From Lysobacter sp. (GTDB taxonomy: Bacteria; Pseudomonadota; Gammaproteobacteria; Xanthomonadales; Xanthomonadaceae), in contig JASLDW010000058.1 in NCBI GenBank assembly GCA_030151365.1, positions 1 to 61,469 of the forward strand: a DNA stretch of 61,469 bases, written 5' to 3'. Every line of letters begins with the position of its first letter. Position 1 is the stretch's first letter. Position numbers and translations under genes: made by a program. The notes under the pieces were generated by a model, which was given only the letters and a program-made list of their open reading frames with translations, did no database searches and was not told where the DNA came from. Below are positions 44,390 to 52,049 of the stretch, one piece after another.

Positions 44390-44785
44390 ATGGATACTTT
44401 CCCAACGCCCGACCCAACCAATCCGAAGCACGCTGCGGGGCTGGAACAGCTGCTGGACCGATACGGCGGCAACCTCAACGTCAATATCCCCTTTACGGCT
44501 GCGCGCCACTGGCAGGCCGCAAGCAAAGGGGAACCCGGAAACATTGACATCCTCGTGTCAACAGTGGGCAATGGGATTGAGGCAATTGCCAATACGCTGA
44601 ATCTAGAAAATGGCCGTCAGGTCATCCACTCGTGGTTTACCGATGAGGGAATGGGCGGTGATTTTTGCTTCATCTATGACGTCAATATCTCGCCCGAAAA
44701 ATCCGAAGTCTTGGTCTTGGGCCCGATTCCTCGCACTGAATTTTTGACCTTCTTTCCAGACTTGGCCGCCAAGGAGAGAAACTAA
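44390..44785 (+). CDS. Conserved small protein of unknown function
   Basis: 131 residues, ATG 44390, with GGAG 14 bases upstream. I recognise no domain; the protein is acidic, has IVSTVG/FIYDVNISPEKSEVLVLG beta-type segments and no signal peptide. Position right after the effector-immunity pair suggests a cytoplasmic accessory or a second immunity protein, a guess only. It converges with the SRAP gene with 15 bases between. Confidence 0.5.
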   Translation: MDTFPTPDPTNPKHAAGLEQLLDRYGGNLNVNIPFTAARHWQAASKGEPGNIDILVSTVGNGIEAIANTLNLENGRQVIHSWFTDEGMGGDFCFIYDVNISPEKSEVLVLGPIPRTEFLTFFPDLAAKERN

Positions 44786-44800
44786 TCGTTGGCGTGTAAG

Positions 44801-45736
44801 TCAAGCAGCCAAGCGATGGAGGTAATACGGGTGCTGCTTGTCATCGAAGATGTCGTACAGAGCCTGCAGATTGTTCGGGTCCGGATTCAACCAAGCATCA
44901 ATGTGCTCTGGCTTGATATTGATGATCGTTCGGTCATGGCCAACGGCGGCAACTTCAGGCTCAGGCTCATCCGTGATGGCTGCGAACGACAGTAAATCAG
45001 GCTCGATGCCTTTCGGGTCCGTCCAGCGTGACCACAGACATGCGACGTACATGGGTTCGCCATCGCGTGGCGTAAATTCAAGAACCTTGTTGGTGCCGTC
45101 TTCTGCTTCGACATTCTCGAAAAAGGTCGTGACGACCATCAAGGCGTGGGTGTATCCAAAGAGATCCTTCCAGAATCCCTCGAGACTGTTTCGACGAGCG
45201 TTGTAGGTGCCCGGGTACTTCTTGTCGAAAAAAGCGGGCTTGCCAGCTGGGCGGCAACCGTATCGCATTGGCGTGACGACACGCTTTCCATTCTCCGAGG
45301 TCATGACCGTGCTGTACCACCCTGGGAAGAATCGGGAATCCTTGGGTTCCAATGTCTTGCGTTTGAGGTCCTCCAGATTGCGCGATGCAGCCTTGATCTT
45401 GTTTGCAGCGATACGTTGATCGTCCAGCGCCTTTTTGGTTTCCTTGAGCTTGAGTGAAGCGACCGCCTTATTCAGGCGCGTCTTCTGGCTGAAGAGCTCA
45501 GTTTCGAGTGCAGATCTGCGCTTCGCCTGAATCGCCTCAATGTACCCCTTTATCTCGCGCTCGGCGTCAGTCTTTGGATGCATGAAGGCAGCTTCCATCG
45601 CCTTGGGCACGCGGTAGGGAGTCCCATTCTTCTCCCAGTCCCAGAACAGGCGGATGAACTCCTTGATACCAATCTCAGCTCCCAGTCTACGGCTGTAGTC
45701 CTGGTATTCCTGCCAAGCCATTGCGGAGTAGCACAT
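44801..45736 (-). CDS. SRAP (YedK/HMCES-type) abasic-site-binding peptidase
   Basis: A 311-residue SOS-response-associated peptidase. The protein begins MCYSA, so Cys2 is the residue that crosslinks to abasic sites after Met removal. TYNARRNSLEGFW carries the Asn-Ala-Arg motif; VVTTFFENVE and VGHDRTIINIKPEHIDAWL hold the Glu and His counterparts of YedK. Compared with the usual 220-230 residues there is an extra charged, coiled-coil-like insertion at about 55-130 (EREIKGYIEAIQAKRRSALE onward). ATG 45736 follows AGGAGG at 5 bases. The imuA-imuB-dnaE2 cassette lies nearby, which fits a DNA-damage function. Confidence 0.9.
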   Translation of the reverse strand: MCYSAMAWQEYQDYSRRLGAEIGIKEFIRLFWDWEKNGTPYRVPKAMEAAFMHPKTDAEREIKGYIEAIQAKRRSALETELFSQKTRLNKAVASLKLKETKKALDDQRIAANKIKAASRNLEDLKRKTLEPKDSRFFPGWYSTVMTSENGKRVVTPMRYGCRPAGKPAFFDKKYPGTYNARRNSLEGFWKDLFGYTHALMVVTTFFENVEAEDGTNKVLEFTPRDGEPMYVACLWSRWTDPKGIEPDLLSFAAITDEPEPEVAAVGHDRTIINIKPEHIDAWLNPDPNNLQALYDIFDDKQHPYYLHRLAA

Positions 45737-45885
45737 AGGGCCTCCTAGGATCACCACGAATACTAGCTCAGCGCGCGCTTCTATCGAGATTTGCCAGAAT
45801 GCTACGGCAGAGGCAGGGGTGAGACCACTTGATTGACGTAAAGAACGCCTGTAAGAATTCGAAAACATGTATGGGGGGAATGGGA

Positions 45886-47106
45886 ATGAGTCGAATTGCG
45901 TTGGCAGCTATGGCTGTCACAGTTTTTGCCGCGCCGATGTCTGGTTCTGCACAAGACAAGAGGCAATTGCAAAAGCAGTGGGAAGAAAGTGCGGCCAAGC
46001 TACGTGCCGCAGGTGAGCCAATGGATCGCTGCTCACTGGGAGGGACGGTGGCTGTAGGGCCCACGGTGATTCGGGCTACTGGGACGTCTGCGCTAAAACC
46101 CGGCGACAAGCTGCTCGTGTTGAATGGAAAACCTGTTGCCGGAAAAACACCCGAGGAAGTCATCGGGATTTTGCGTCAAATAGCGCCCGCCACGGTGATG
46201 CCAACGACAGTTGAGCGAAATGGCCATCCAGTGGAGTTATCGGTGGCGTGCAGTAACGCGCGGCAGGTAACGGAGCCGATGCTAAACGCATTGGACTTCG
46301 CAGCGCGCGGAAAGTTTGATGAGTGCGTTGAGACCATTTCAAAAATGCAATATGTCGACACTGCCACTGCTGCAATGAAGGTGCAATGCGCCACGTTGTC
46401 CCGCAACTCAGGCAGATACAACATGGATGAATTGGGTGCCGGCGTCTTGGAAATGGCGATTGAAGACGCGACATATGTGCCAGGATTTCGCACGCAATTG
46501 GTTCAACAACTTCACGCCTCCGAGGGACAGATCACGAGGGGCCTTGGCGCTGCAAAATACCAGTCGATGGTTGATGCAACTAAGAGATGGCCGGGTGGCG
46601 AAACGCTTTATGCAAGCGCAGCTCCAGATTGGGCACTCTTTCGCCGAAATGCGGAAAGCGAACTTCGCGGTCGTCTGATAGATCCGGATTCGGCCCATAT
46701 TCAATGGCCTTATGGATTTACCATGGGCACATGGAAGCCATTTTTGGCGAAGGCAATCGAGGGATATTGGACCTGCGGCCTAATCAATGCCAGGAATCGC
46801 ATGGGGGGCTATACAGGAGCCACGGCATTCGTTGTCGTTTTGGATCCCAGTGGATACGTCAAGTATTCAGAAATTGGAAACGGAAAGGATTTCGATATTC
46901 TAACTGCAAGCTGTAACAAGTCCGCGAAAATGCTGCCGCCAGCTCCCGCCGAACTGCTGGCGACGCCATCAAGTTCGAGCAAAGGTGGCGTCGAGTCGCT
47001 GGCAGACGAAATCAAGAAATTGGTCGACCTGAAAAATTCCGGGGCTCTAACCGAGGCAGAATTCCAAGCAGCAAAAGCGAAGCTTCTCAATGACGCTCCT
47101 CGCTAA
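45886..47106 (+). CDS. Secreted PDZ-domain protein with C-terminal SHOCT segment
   Basis: A 406-residue protein with signal peptide MSRIALAAMAVTVFAAPMSGSAQ. A PDZ-like domain at about 45-120 includes SALKPGDKLLVLNGKPVAGKTPEEV. The middle is unassigned, with several Cys. The last 35 residues are a SHOCT motif (LADEIKKLVDLKNSGALTEAEFQAAKAKLL). ATG 45886 is chosen over upstream starts because of the signal peptide. Divergent from the SRAP gene over 149 bases. Function unknown; perhaps an envelope scaffold. Confidence 0.72.
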   Translation: MSRIALAAMAVTVFAAPMSGSAQDKRQLQKQWEESAAKLRAAGEPMDRCSLGGTVAVGPTVIRATGTSALKPGDKLLVLNGKPVAGKTPEEVIGILRQIAPATVMPTTVERNGHPVELSVACSNARQVTEPMLNALDFAARGKFDECVETISKMQYVDTATAAMKVQCATLSRNSGRYNMDELGAGVLEMAIEDATYVPGFRTQLVQQLHASEGQITRGLGAAKYQSMVDATKRWPGGETLYASAAPDWALFRRNAESELRGRLIDPDSAHIQWPYGFTMGTWKPFLAKAIEGYWTCGLINARNRMGGYTGATAFVVVLDPSGYVKYSEIGNGKDFDILTASCNKSAKMLPPAPAELLATPSSSSKGGVESLADEIKKLVDLKNSGALTEAEFQAAKAKLLNDAPR

Positions 47107-47391
47107 TTCTGCTCGTTAATTCAGATGCCCTGACTCAGGAAACACGACCAAATACGGTAGAAATACCCAAGCAAAATCAATTCAAACCTATAACACCCAA
47201 GTGAAGACGGTGGATTCCGTTTTTGCGTCCTGGCATTCCGCATTGAAATGCCTGACAGGATGGGTGGAAGTGAGTAGAGGCAAACTCGAGGCTGTTTATT
47301 GCGTTCTTGTCGTGGCAGCAGCGGTGGTCATTGGCATCGTTCGATGTGCCACCTGCGACCGCTCCAATATCCCCTGAAATTAATTTCCACA
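47107..47391. other. Intergenic region before the DUF932 gene
   Basis: No gene is evident. It is moderately A+T-rich and leads into the large perfect hairpin at 47392-47443; it probably holds the promoter of the following operon, but no convincing -35/-10 pair stands out. Confidence 0.5.
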
Positions 47392-47443
47392 GGCATAACG
47401 ACACAAGGCCCGGCATTGCGCCCGGGCCTTGTGTCGTTATGCC
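47392..47443. repeat. Perfect 22-bp hairpin just upstream of the DUF932 gene
   Basis: Arms at 47392-47413 and 47422-47443 are perfect reverse complements around an 8-base loop (cattgcgc). The arm begins GGCATAACGACACAAGG. No T-run follows, so it is not a simple terminator; the gene's ribosome site and ATG come 8 to 19 bases later. An RNA hairpin controlling readthrough or translation, or a protein-binding or replication site, are all possible. Confidence 0.85.
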
Positions 47444-47462
47444 ATCTACAAGAGGAAACATC

Positions 47463-48419
47463 ATGCATCTCGTCGAAACGATGGCATACGCCGGTGAACG
47501 CCCATGGCACGGCTTGGGTAACAGGCTCGCTCCCCAACAACCGATCGATGTCTGGAAGCAACAAGCCGGAATGGACTGGCAGATCGAGGAATCCGAGGTC
47601 CGCTACATTACGGGCGGCGGCAACCTTGGAGTGATCAACGCCTTTCCGCAGCAGAAGGTCCTGTATCGGTCCGATACCAAAGCGCCGCTGTCGGTGGTCT
47701 CCAAACGCTTCCAAGTCGTCCAGCCAGGCGAAATCCTCGAGTTTTACCGCGACCTGACTGAGAACAGCGGCTTCGAGCTGGAGACGGCTGGTGTGTTACG
47801 CGAGGGGCGCAAGTTTTGGGCGCTGGCGCGCACTGGCCAAAGCACCACGCTGAAGGGAAGGGACAAGGTGGATGGGTATCTGTTACTGGCAACTGCCTGT
47901 GATGGCACCCTGGCGACGACGGCCCAGTTCACTTCTGTTCGCGTGGTGTGCAACAACACGTTGGCAATTGCCCTTGGCAGCTCCAGCCACGCTGTGAAGG
48001 TGCCCCATCGAAGCCAGTTCGACCCGGATGTCGTCAAGCGCCAATTGGGGATCACGGTGTCTTCTTGGGATGCATTTGTGGCCCGCATGAAGGCACTGTG
48101 CGAGCGCCCGGTTAATCCGGACACGGTAGACGGATTGCTGCGTCGAGTGCTCACGTACTCGGGCGCTGAAGGCAAGCCGACCGTGATCAACGAGCAGGCA
48201 TTAGCCAACGTACGGTCCTTGTACGAAGGCGGTGGCCGAGGCGCAATGATGGCTTCGAGCCGCGGAACAGCTTGGGGTCTCCTCAACAGCGTGACCGAGT
48301 ATGTCGATCACCATCGCCGGGCGAGGAGCGACGACAACCGTCGCGATGCGGCTTGGTTCGGCGAGGGCGCCCGCATCAAGCAGCGGGCTTGGGACGAAGC
48401 GATGAAGCTGGTCGCGTGA
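47463..48419 (+). CDS. DUF932 (phage/plasmid-like) protein
   Basis: A 318-residue protein of the DUF932/TIGR03299 family, common on phages, plasmids and ICEs. Typical motifs are the N-terminal MAYAGERPWHGLGNRL, VSKRFQVVQPGEILEFYRDL, DGYLLLATACDGTLATTAQFTSVRVVCNNTLAIAL and HHRRARSDDNRRDAAWFGEG. The molecular role is not established. ATG 47463 follows AGAGGAAAC. First gene of the mobile-element core cluster. Confidence 0.9.
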   Translation: MHLVETMAYAGERPWHGLGNRLAPQQPIDVWKQQAGMDWQIEESEVRYITGGGNLGVINAFPQQKVLYRSDTKAPLSVVSKRFQVVQPGEILEFYRDLTENSGFELETAGVLREGRKFWALARTGQSTTLKGRDKVDGYLLLATACDGTLATTAQFTSVRVVCNNTLAIALGSSSHAVKVPHRSQFDPDVVKRQLGITVSSWDAFVARMKALCERPVNPDTVDGLLRRVLTYSGAEGKPTVINEQALANVRSLYEGGGRGAMMASSRGTAWGLLNSVTEYVDHHRRARSDDNRRDAAWFGEGARIKQRAWDEAMKLVA

Positions 48420-48428
48420 GGTGGGAAC

Positions 48429-48887
48429 ATGGGACTTGAGATGTTTCTCGAGGCTAGGCGTCCCATATCGTCGATTGATCTCCGGGACGAGCCGAAGCGT
48501 CGTGCCATTGGTGCGGCCATTGGCTTTACACCGCCCAAGGACAAGCCCGGGGGTAGCCCGTCTCTGATGGAAGTGACGGGCGTGGTGGTCGCCATCGGGC
48601 ACTGGTATGCGTTCTGGCCATTGCACAACTGGTTTATCAATCAGATCCAGGAGGGACATGACGATGGCCGCCCGACACTTGTTTCTCCCGAAGTGCTGGA
48701 GGCGTTGGAAGATATTCTGGACGAGGTCGACGACGATCCGGATGTCGCAGGCAACTACTTCCAGGATGTCGAAGTCGAAGAAGTGAAGATTGACCCGATG
48801 GAACTGGATTTCACGCTTCGGGTGATGGTCCAGGCAAGGAAGCTCCAGTCCCAAGGATGGGACATCTATTACCGAGGCGATTGGTAG
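48429..48887 (+). CDS. Hypothetical protein of the mobile-element core
   Basis: 152 residues, ATG 48429 with GAGGTGGGAAC before it, 9 bases after the DUF932 gene. I recognise no domain; the protein has a central hydrophobic, aromatic stretch (VVAIGHWYAFWPLHNWFINQI) and an acidic tail (LEDILDEVDDDPDV). Co-transcription with the DUF932 gene is likely; a strong terminator follows. Confidence 0.65.
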   Translation: MGLEMFLEARRPISSIDLRDEPKRRAIGAAIGFTPPKDKPGGSPSLMEVTGVVVAIGHWYAFWPLHNWFINQIQEGHDDGRPTLVSPEVLEALEDILDEVDDDPDVAGNYFQDVEVEEVKIDPMELDFTLRVMVQARKLQSQGWDIYYRGDW

Positions 48888-48907
48888 AACGAGATTGCCC
48901 GGGGCGC

Positions 48908-48940
48908 GCCCCTTGAAGCCCAACGCTTCAAGGGGCTTTC
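48908..48940. terminator. Bidirectional terminator
   Basis: Perfect 12-bp stem GCCCCTTGAAGC / GCTTCAAGGGGC with CCAAC loop, followed by TTTC. It ends the DUF932 operon and overlaps the stop of the convergent XRE gene. Confidence 0.85.
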
Positions 48941-49359
48941 TTGCTTTTGATGGGCTTGATCGCTTGCAGGGCTGTCTTCACGGCGTTCGCACCATCAGGT
49001 GCTTGAAGAGCCTGTGCCAACGAGTCCAATAATTGCGGGGCGCCGGCGAGCTGGTCGATTAGCTGTGCCAGCCGCGCTTGCCCGTCGTCACTGGCTTTTG
49101 ATAACGCGAGGATGGCGTCGGCCATTGCCGCGTTGTCTGCCAAGAGGTAGGCCACGGGGACTTCCAACTTCTCGGCGATGACATTCAGATTGTCGAAGCC
49201 AATGGCCGTGACCTTGTTCTCATACCGATTGATCCGAGACGAGCCCTTCTCCTTGCCCAGGCCCATACGGTCACCCAGCGCGCGCTGGCTCAGACCCCGC
49301 ATCGTGCGGGCCTGAATGAGACGTGCAGCAAATAACGCGCGGGCGTGGGAGTCCGGCAC
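48928..49359 (-). CDS. XRE-family repressor-like regulator
   Basis: A 143-residue regulator with an HTH at about 10-65 (LIQARTMRGLSQRALGDRMGL ... SRINRYENKVTAIGFDNLNVIAEKLEVPVAYLLAD). The C-terminal 75 residues are helical and may dimerize. It is divergent from the DnaJ-domain gene, and palindromes in between (49415-49438) look like its operator; this arrangement is that of a prophage- or ICE-type control gene. GTG 49359 is preferred over TTG 49362. There is no strong ribosome site. Confidence 0.8.
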   Translation of the reverse strand: MPDSHARALFAARLIQARTMRGLSQRALGDRMGLGKEKGSSRINRYENKVTAIGFDNLNVIAEKLEVPVAYLLADNAAMADAILALSKASDDGQARLAQLIDQLAGAPQLLDSLAQALQAPDGANAVKTALQAIKPIKSKKAP

Positions 49360-49414
49360 CAAAAACCATGGGTCGACCTGTTGACCGAATCATCGGGGAG
49401 CCTCTAGCATTCGA

Positions 49415-49438
49415 ATAGACTCTATCCCTGAGATAGAG
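49415..49438. promoter_or_regulatory. Candidate operator between the XRE and DnaJ-domain genes
   Basis: Two overlapping palindromes: ATAGACTCTAT (49415-49425) and CTCTATC-CCTGA-GATAGAG (49420-49438). The repeated TCTAT/ATAGA half-sites in the divergent region fit a small-regulator binding site. Confidence 0.5.
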
Positions 49439-49486
49439 GGGTGCCAAGGGGCTAGGGGTTTAGACGGCGCAAGTCGCAAGCAATGG

Positions 49487-50839
49487 ATGCACATGAATTA
49501 CCACGACATTTTGGGGATTCGGCCCAATGCCGGGTCGGAAGAAATCGAGCTCGCGTACAAGGGACGTCGCTCGCAGTACCACCCGGATCGCTACGTCAAT
49601 GCAGATGCGGAAACACAGGCTTGGGCTACGGCGAAAATGCAGGAGCTCAATGAGGCCTATGCCAACCTGACAGATGCAAGTGCGCGTACTACACACAATC
49701 GCCGGGCGGGGCCAGCTGCACAGGCCACGAACGACGAGACACCACGAGGTGGTCCGCCGCCACTGCCACCACAAGCTACGCAACGGCCTGCAACTCCGTC
49801 CACAGACGGCCTCGCCGAATACCTTTTTCGCAAGGTGGATGGCGGCCTGGCTTGGAGCAAAGTGTTTGTCGCCCCACGGATTCCGCTGAAGAAAATCAGC
49901 GGGGCGTTGAGTACCTATGCCAGCGGTGTGGCTCCCTCGGAGATTCTGGTGTTGCTAGACAACACCGTATTCGGGAGCGCGAAGGATGGGGTCATCATCA
50001 CCTCTCGTGAGATTCGCATTCGCGAAAACGCGCTGGCACCGACCACAACACTCAAACTGGAGAAAATCGGGAAACTCCAATGGGAGCGACAGCGCCTGTA
50101 CGCGGACGGGCGAGAAGTTGCCCATCTTCAGATCCCGGAAGAGGGTCCCACGGCATTCGTCATCGAGCAGGTGAACGACTTTCTGGCGTCGCGCCGACAC
50201 GACAGCGAAACTCGTGCAGACGTACCGCCACCAAGTGGCGGACGGATGACGTCGTCGGATGCGCTTTCCCGGATCCATGCGCAAGCATTGGCTGGCCTAC
50301 GCCATGAACTGGAGGGCGATGACAGGATCGGTCTCGTTGACCTGATCGACCGCCAAGTGCGCTACATGTTCAGGCTGCCGCCATTGCTGGATGTGACGTT
50401 GAAAGCGCCGGGACGAGTGGGGGCAAATGCGACCCCAGCCAATACGGTCGAGGTCATCTCCACCATGTTTGCAATTGTGCATTGCTACGTCTTGTCCAAA
50501 CAGACGAAGGCGAGCAGAGCATCGTTTGGGAGCGATTACAGCAGTCTCTTCGGGTTCTGTTTTCTTTATCAGGACAAATTCAGGGAAAGCTTCCGAGATG
50601 TGCTGGGTAGAAAACCGGAGCTCGACGAAGAGTCGCTAATGGCGGTGACGGGGATGTTCATGGGAAGTGACGAAGTCGCAGACATGGGCTTGAAGACTCC
50701 GGGCGAACAGGACGTGCTCTCAATGCTTGAGACGTCCGGCATCAACGAGGTAACCGGGCGCGAAGTCATCGCGGAGTTCGAGCGACAGACAAATATCTGG
50801 CTCGGGAGAGCAGTCGTTCAGGCCTTCTCGTCAAGGTGA
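49487..50839 (+). CDS. DnaJ-domain protein with PH-like and helical C-terminal regions
   Basis: A 450-residue protein. The J-domain (about 4-72) has HPD at 32-34 and helix IV. A Pro-rich linker (about 78-105) follows. Residues about 115-240 look like a bacterial PH-like domain (LVLLDNTVFGSAKDGVIITSREIRIRE ... TTLKLEKIGKLQW). The C-terminal 200 residues are helical and unassigned. The J-domain implies that it stimulates an Hsp70; the Hsp70-like protein at 33212-34912 is a possible partner, though 15 kb away. It has no zinc finger or DnaJ-type substrate domain. Confidence 0.78.
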   Translation: MHMNYHDILGIRPNAGSEEIELAYKGRRSQYHPDRYVNADAETQAWATAKMQELNEAYANLTDASARTTHNRRAGPAAQATNDETPRGGPPPLPPQATQRPATPSTDGLAEYLFRKVDGGLAWSKVFVAPRIPLKKISGALSTYASGVAPSEILVLLDNTVFGSAKDGVIITSREIRIRENALAPTTTLKLEKIGKLQWERQRLYADGREVAHLQIPEEGPTAFVIEQVNDFLASRRHDSETRADVPPPSGGRMTSSDALSRIHAQALAGLRHELEGDDRIGLVDLIDRQVRYMFRLPPLLDVTLKAPGRVGANATPANTVEVISTMFAIVHCYVLSKQTKASRASFGSDYSSLFGFCFLYQDKFRESFRDVLGRKPELDEESLMAVTGMFMGSDEVADMGLKTPGEQDVLSMLETSGINEVTGREVIAEFERQTNIWLGRAVVQAFSSR

Positions 50840-50885
50840 TCGACGCAATAGCAAAGCATCAATTCAAACCAATATCGGGGTAGCA

Positions 50886-51098
50886 GTGAAGAAGTTCATC
50901 GGAATCTATTTGGTCATCGCTGTCGTCGTCGGCATCTATCTGGATATCTGGGGGATGTTTGCCTATCGCGGGTTTGCCTACAACCTTGGCCGTGCCTTGT
51001 TTTGGCCGGTGCTCATGTTCTCGTCGCTCAAGGGAATCGTTATGGGGGTCATCCTGATCGCCATCATGGTCTGGCTGTCGTCATCGAGGAAAAGCTGA
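50886..51098 (+). CDS. Small membrane protein
   Basis: 70 residues with GTG start and two hydrophobic helices (about 5-22 and 40-63), a positive C-terminus RKS and no known domain. Its stop overlaps the next ATG by one base (TGATG), so it is coupled to the lipoprotein gene. Confidence 0.6.
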   Translation: MKKFIGIYLVIAVVVGIYLDIWGMFAYRGFAYNLGRALFWPVLMFSSLKGIVMGVILIAIMVWLSSSRKS

Positions 51099-51940
51099 TG
51101 AAACCAAGATTGATTTGGGGTCTTTTCTCAATCCTTGTGCCTCTGGCATTGTCCTCATGTGGGATCAAGGAGGGCAAGCCCAGAAGCGAATTCATGCAAG
51201 GCTGCATGAGCGATGGAACGTCGGAAGTGATGTGCAAGTGCACCTGGGACCAGCTCAAAGACCGCTACGGAATCGACCGACTCGTGGGCATGAATGACAC
51301 GGGAATTGTGCCCCCGGACTTTCTCCAGGCTGCGATTGAAAGCAAACGATCCTGCGCGATCTCAATCGGCCATCTGTCGGCAGAGGAAGTGTTGGGGGCC
51401 TCGAAGCCCGCCAGCGCTCAGGCAAGTCAGGCTGCGGGTGACGCTTCTCAGAATCCGCAATTGACACCTGCACAGCAGGCTGAAATGGAGGCCGGGAAAC
51501 GTGGATATCGGGAACTGGTTCAAGGCCAGCCTGCACCTGAGTCTCGGGAAGGTACTTCCACTGCTCAGCCACCTTATAACCCCTATGACATCAATGCCGA
51601 AAACGCTTGGAAAGCGCAGCACCAGGTAACGACAAGCGACGACCTGGAGCTGACGCAGTATGCCTACTCGGTGAGCGCGCCGCACAATTGTTCAAATATC
51701 AACAGTGGTGCTCCAATCGAATGCTCAAAAGTGGTCGCGCTAGTCCCAATGCTTAGTCCGGAACAGGTCAAGGAGCGTTGGTGTGAAAATGGTGTCTGCA
51801 TGGCCAAGAACGAATGCAAGCACATCGTCGGCGCCGATCCGATCTACCTCAATCCGGAAAAATATGGAATCTCGGATTGGGGCGCGTATCACGACACGAA
51901 CTACAAGAAGCATAGCGATCGGACGGTGTGTCACCAATAG
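51098..51940 (+). CDS. Cys-rich lipoprotein of unknown function
   Basis: A 280-residue lipoprotein: signal peptide MKPRLIWGLFSILVPLALSSC with lipobox LSSC. The first 90 mature residues contain a Cys cluster (MQGCMSDGTSEVMCKCTW), the middle is Gln/Ala-rich (ASQAAGDASQNPQLTPAQQA) and the C-terminus has five more Cys. Probably periplasmic, disulphide-bonded. ATG 51098 follows GAGGAAAAG. Not recognised. Confidence 0.65.
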   Translation: MKPRLIWGLFSILVPLALSSCGIKEGKPRSEFMQGCMSDGTSEVMCKCTWDQLKDRYGIDRLVGMNDTGIVPPDFLQAAIESKRSCAISIGHLSAEEVLGASKPASAQASQAAGDASQNPQLTPAQQAEMEAGKRGYRELVQGQPAPESREGTSTAQPPYNPYDINAENAWKAQHQVTTSDDLELTQYAYSVSAPHNCSNINSGAPIECSKVVALVPMLSPEQVKERWCENGVCMAKNECKHIVGADPIYLNPEKYGISDWGAYHDTNYKKHSDRTVCHQ

Positions 51941-52008
51941 CTCGCAAAAAAGAACTGTCGGATACACCACCCAACGCGAAGGATCGACACACACTGTGAA
52001 GGAACACA

Positions 52009-52034
52009 AAGCCCGGCCGAAAGGCCGGGCTTTT
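52009..52034. terminator. Terminator-like hairpin in front of the YqaJ gene
   Basis: Perfect 10-bp stem AAGCCCGGCC / GGCCGGGCTT with GAAA tetraloop, followed by TTCTTTT. The ribosome site GGAGGG starts 6 bases after this tail. Confidence 0.85.
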
Positions 52035-52049
52035 CTTTTGGAGGGAAGG

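Noticed and set aside
45737..45885. LexA box expected in front of the SRAP gene
   Set aside because: GAATACTAGCTCAG resembles half a site, but the TTAG-N6-TACTA pattern is not met on either strand.
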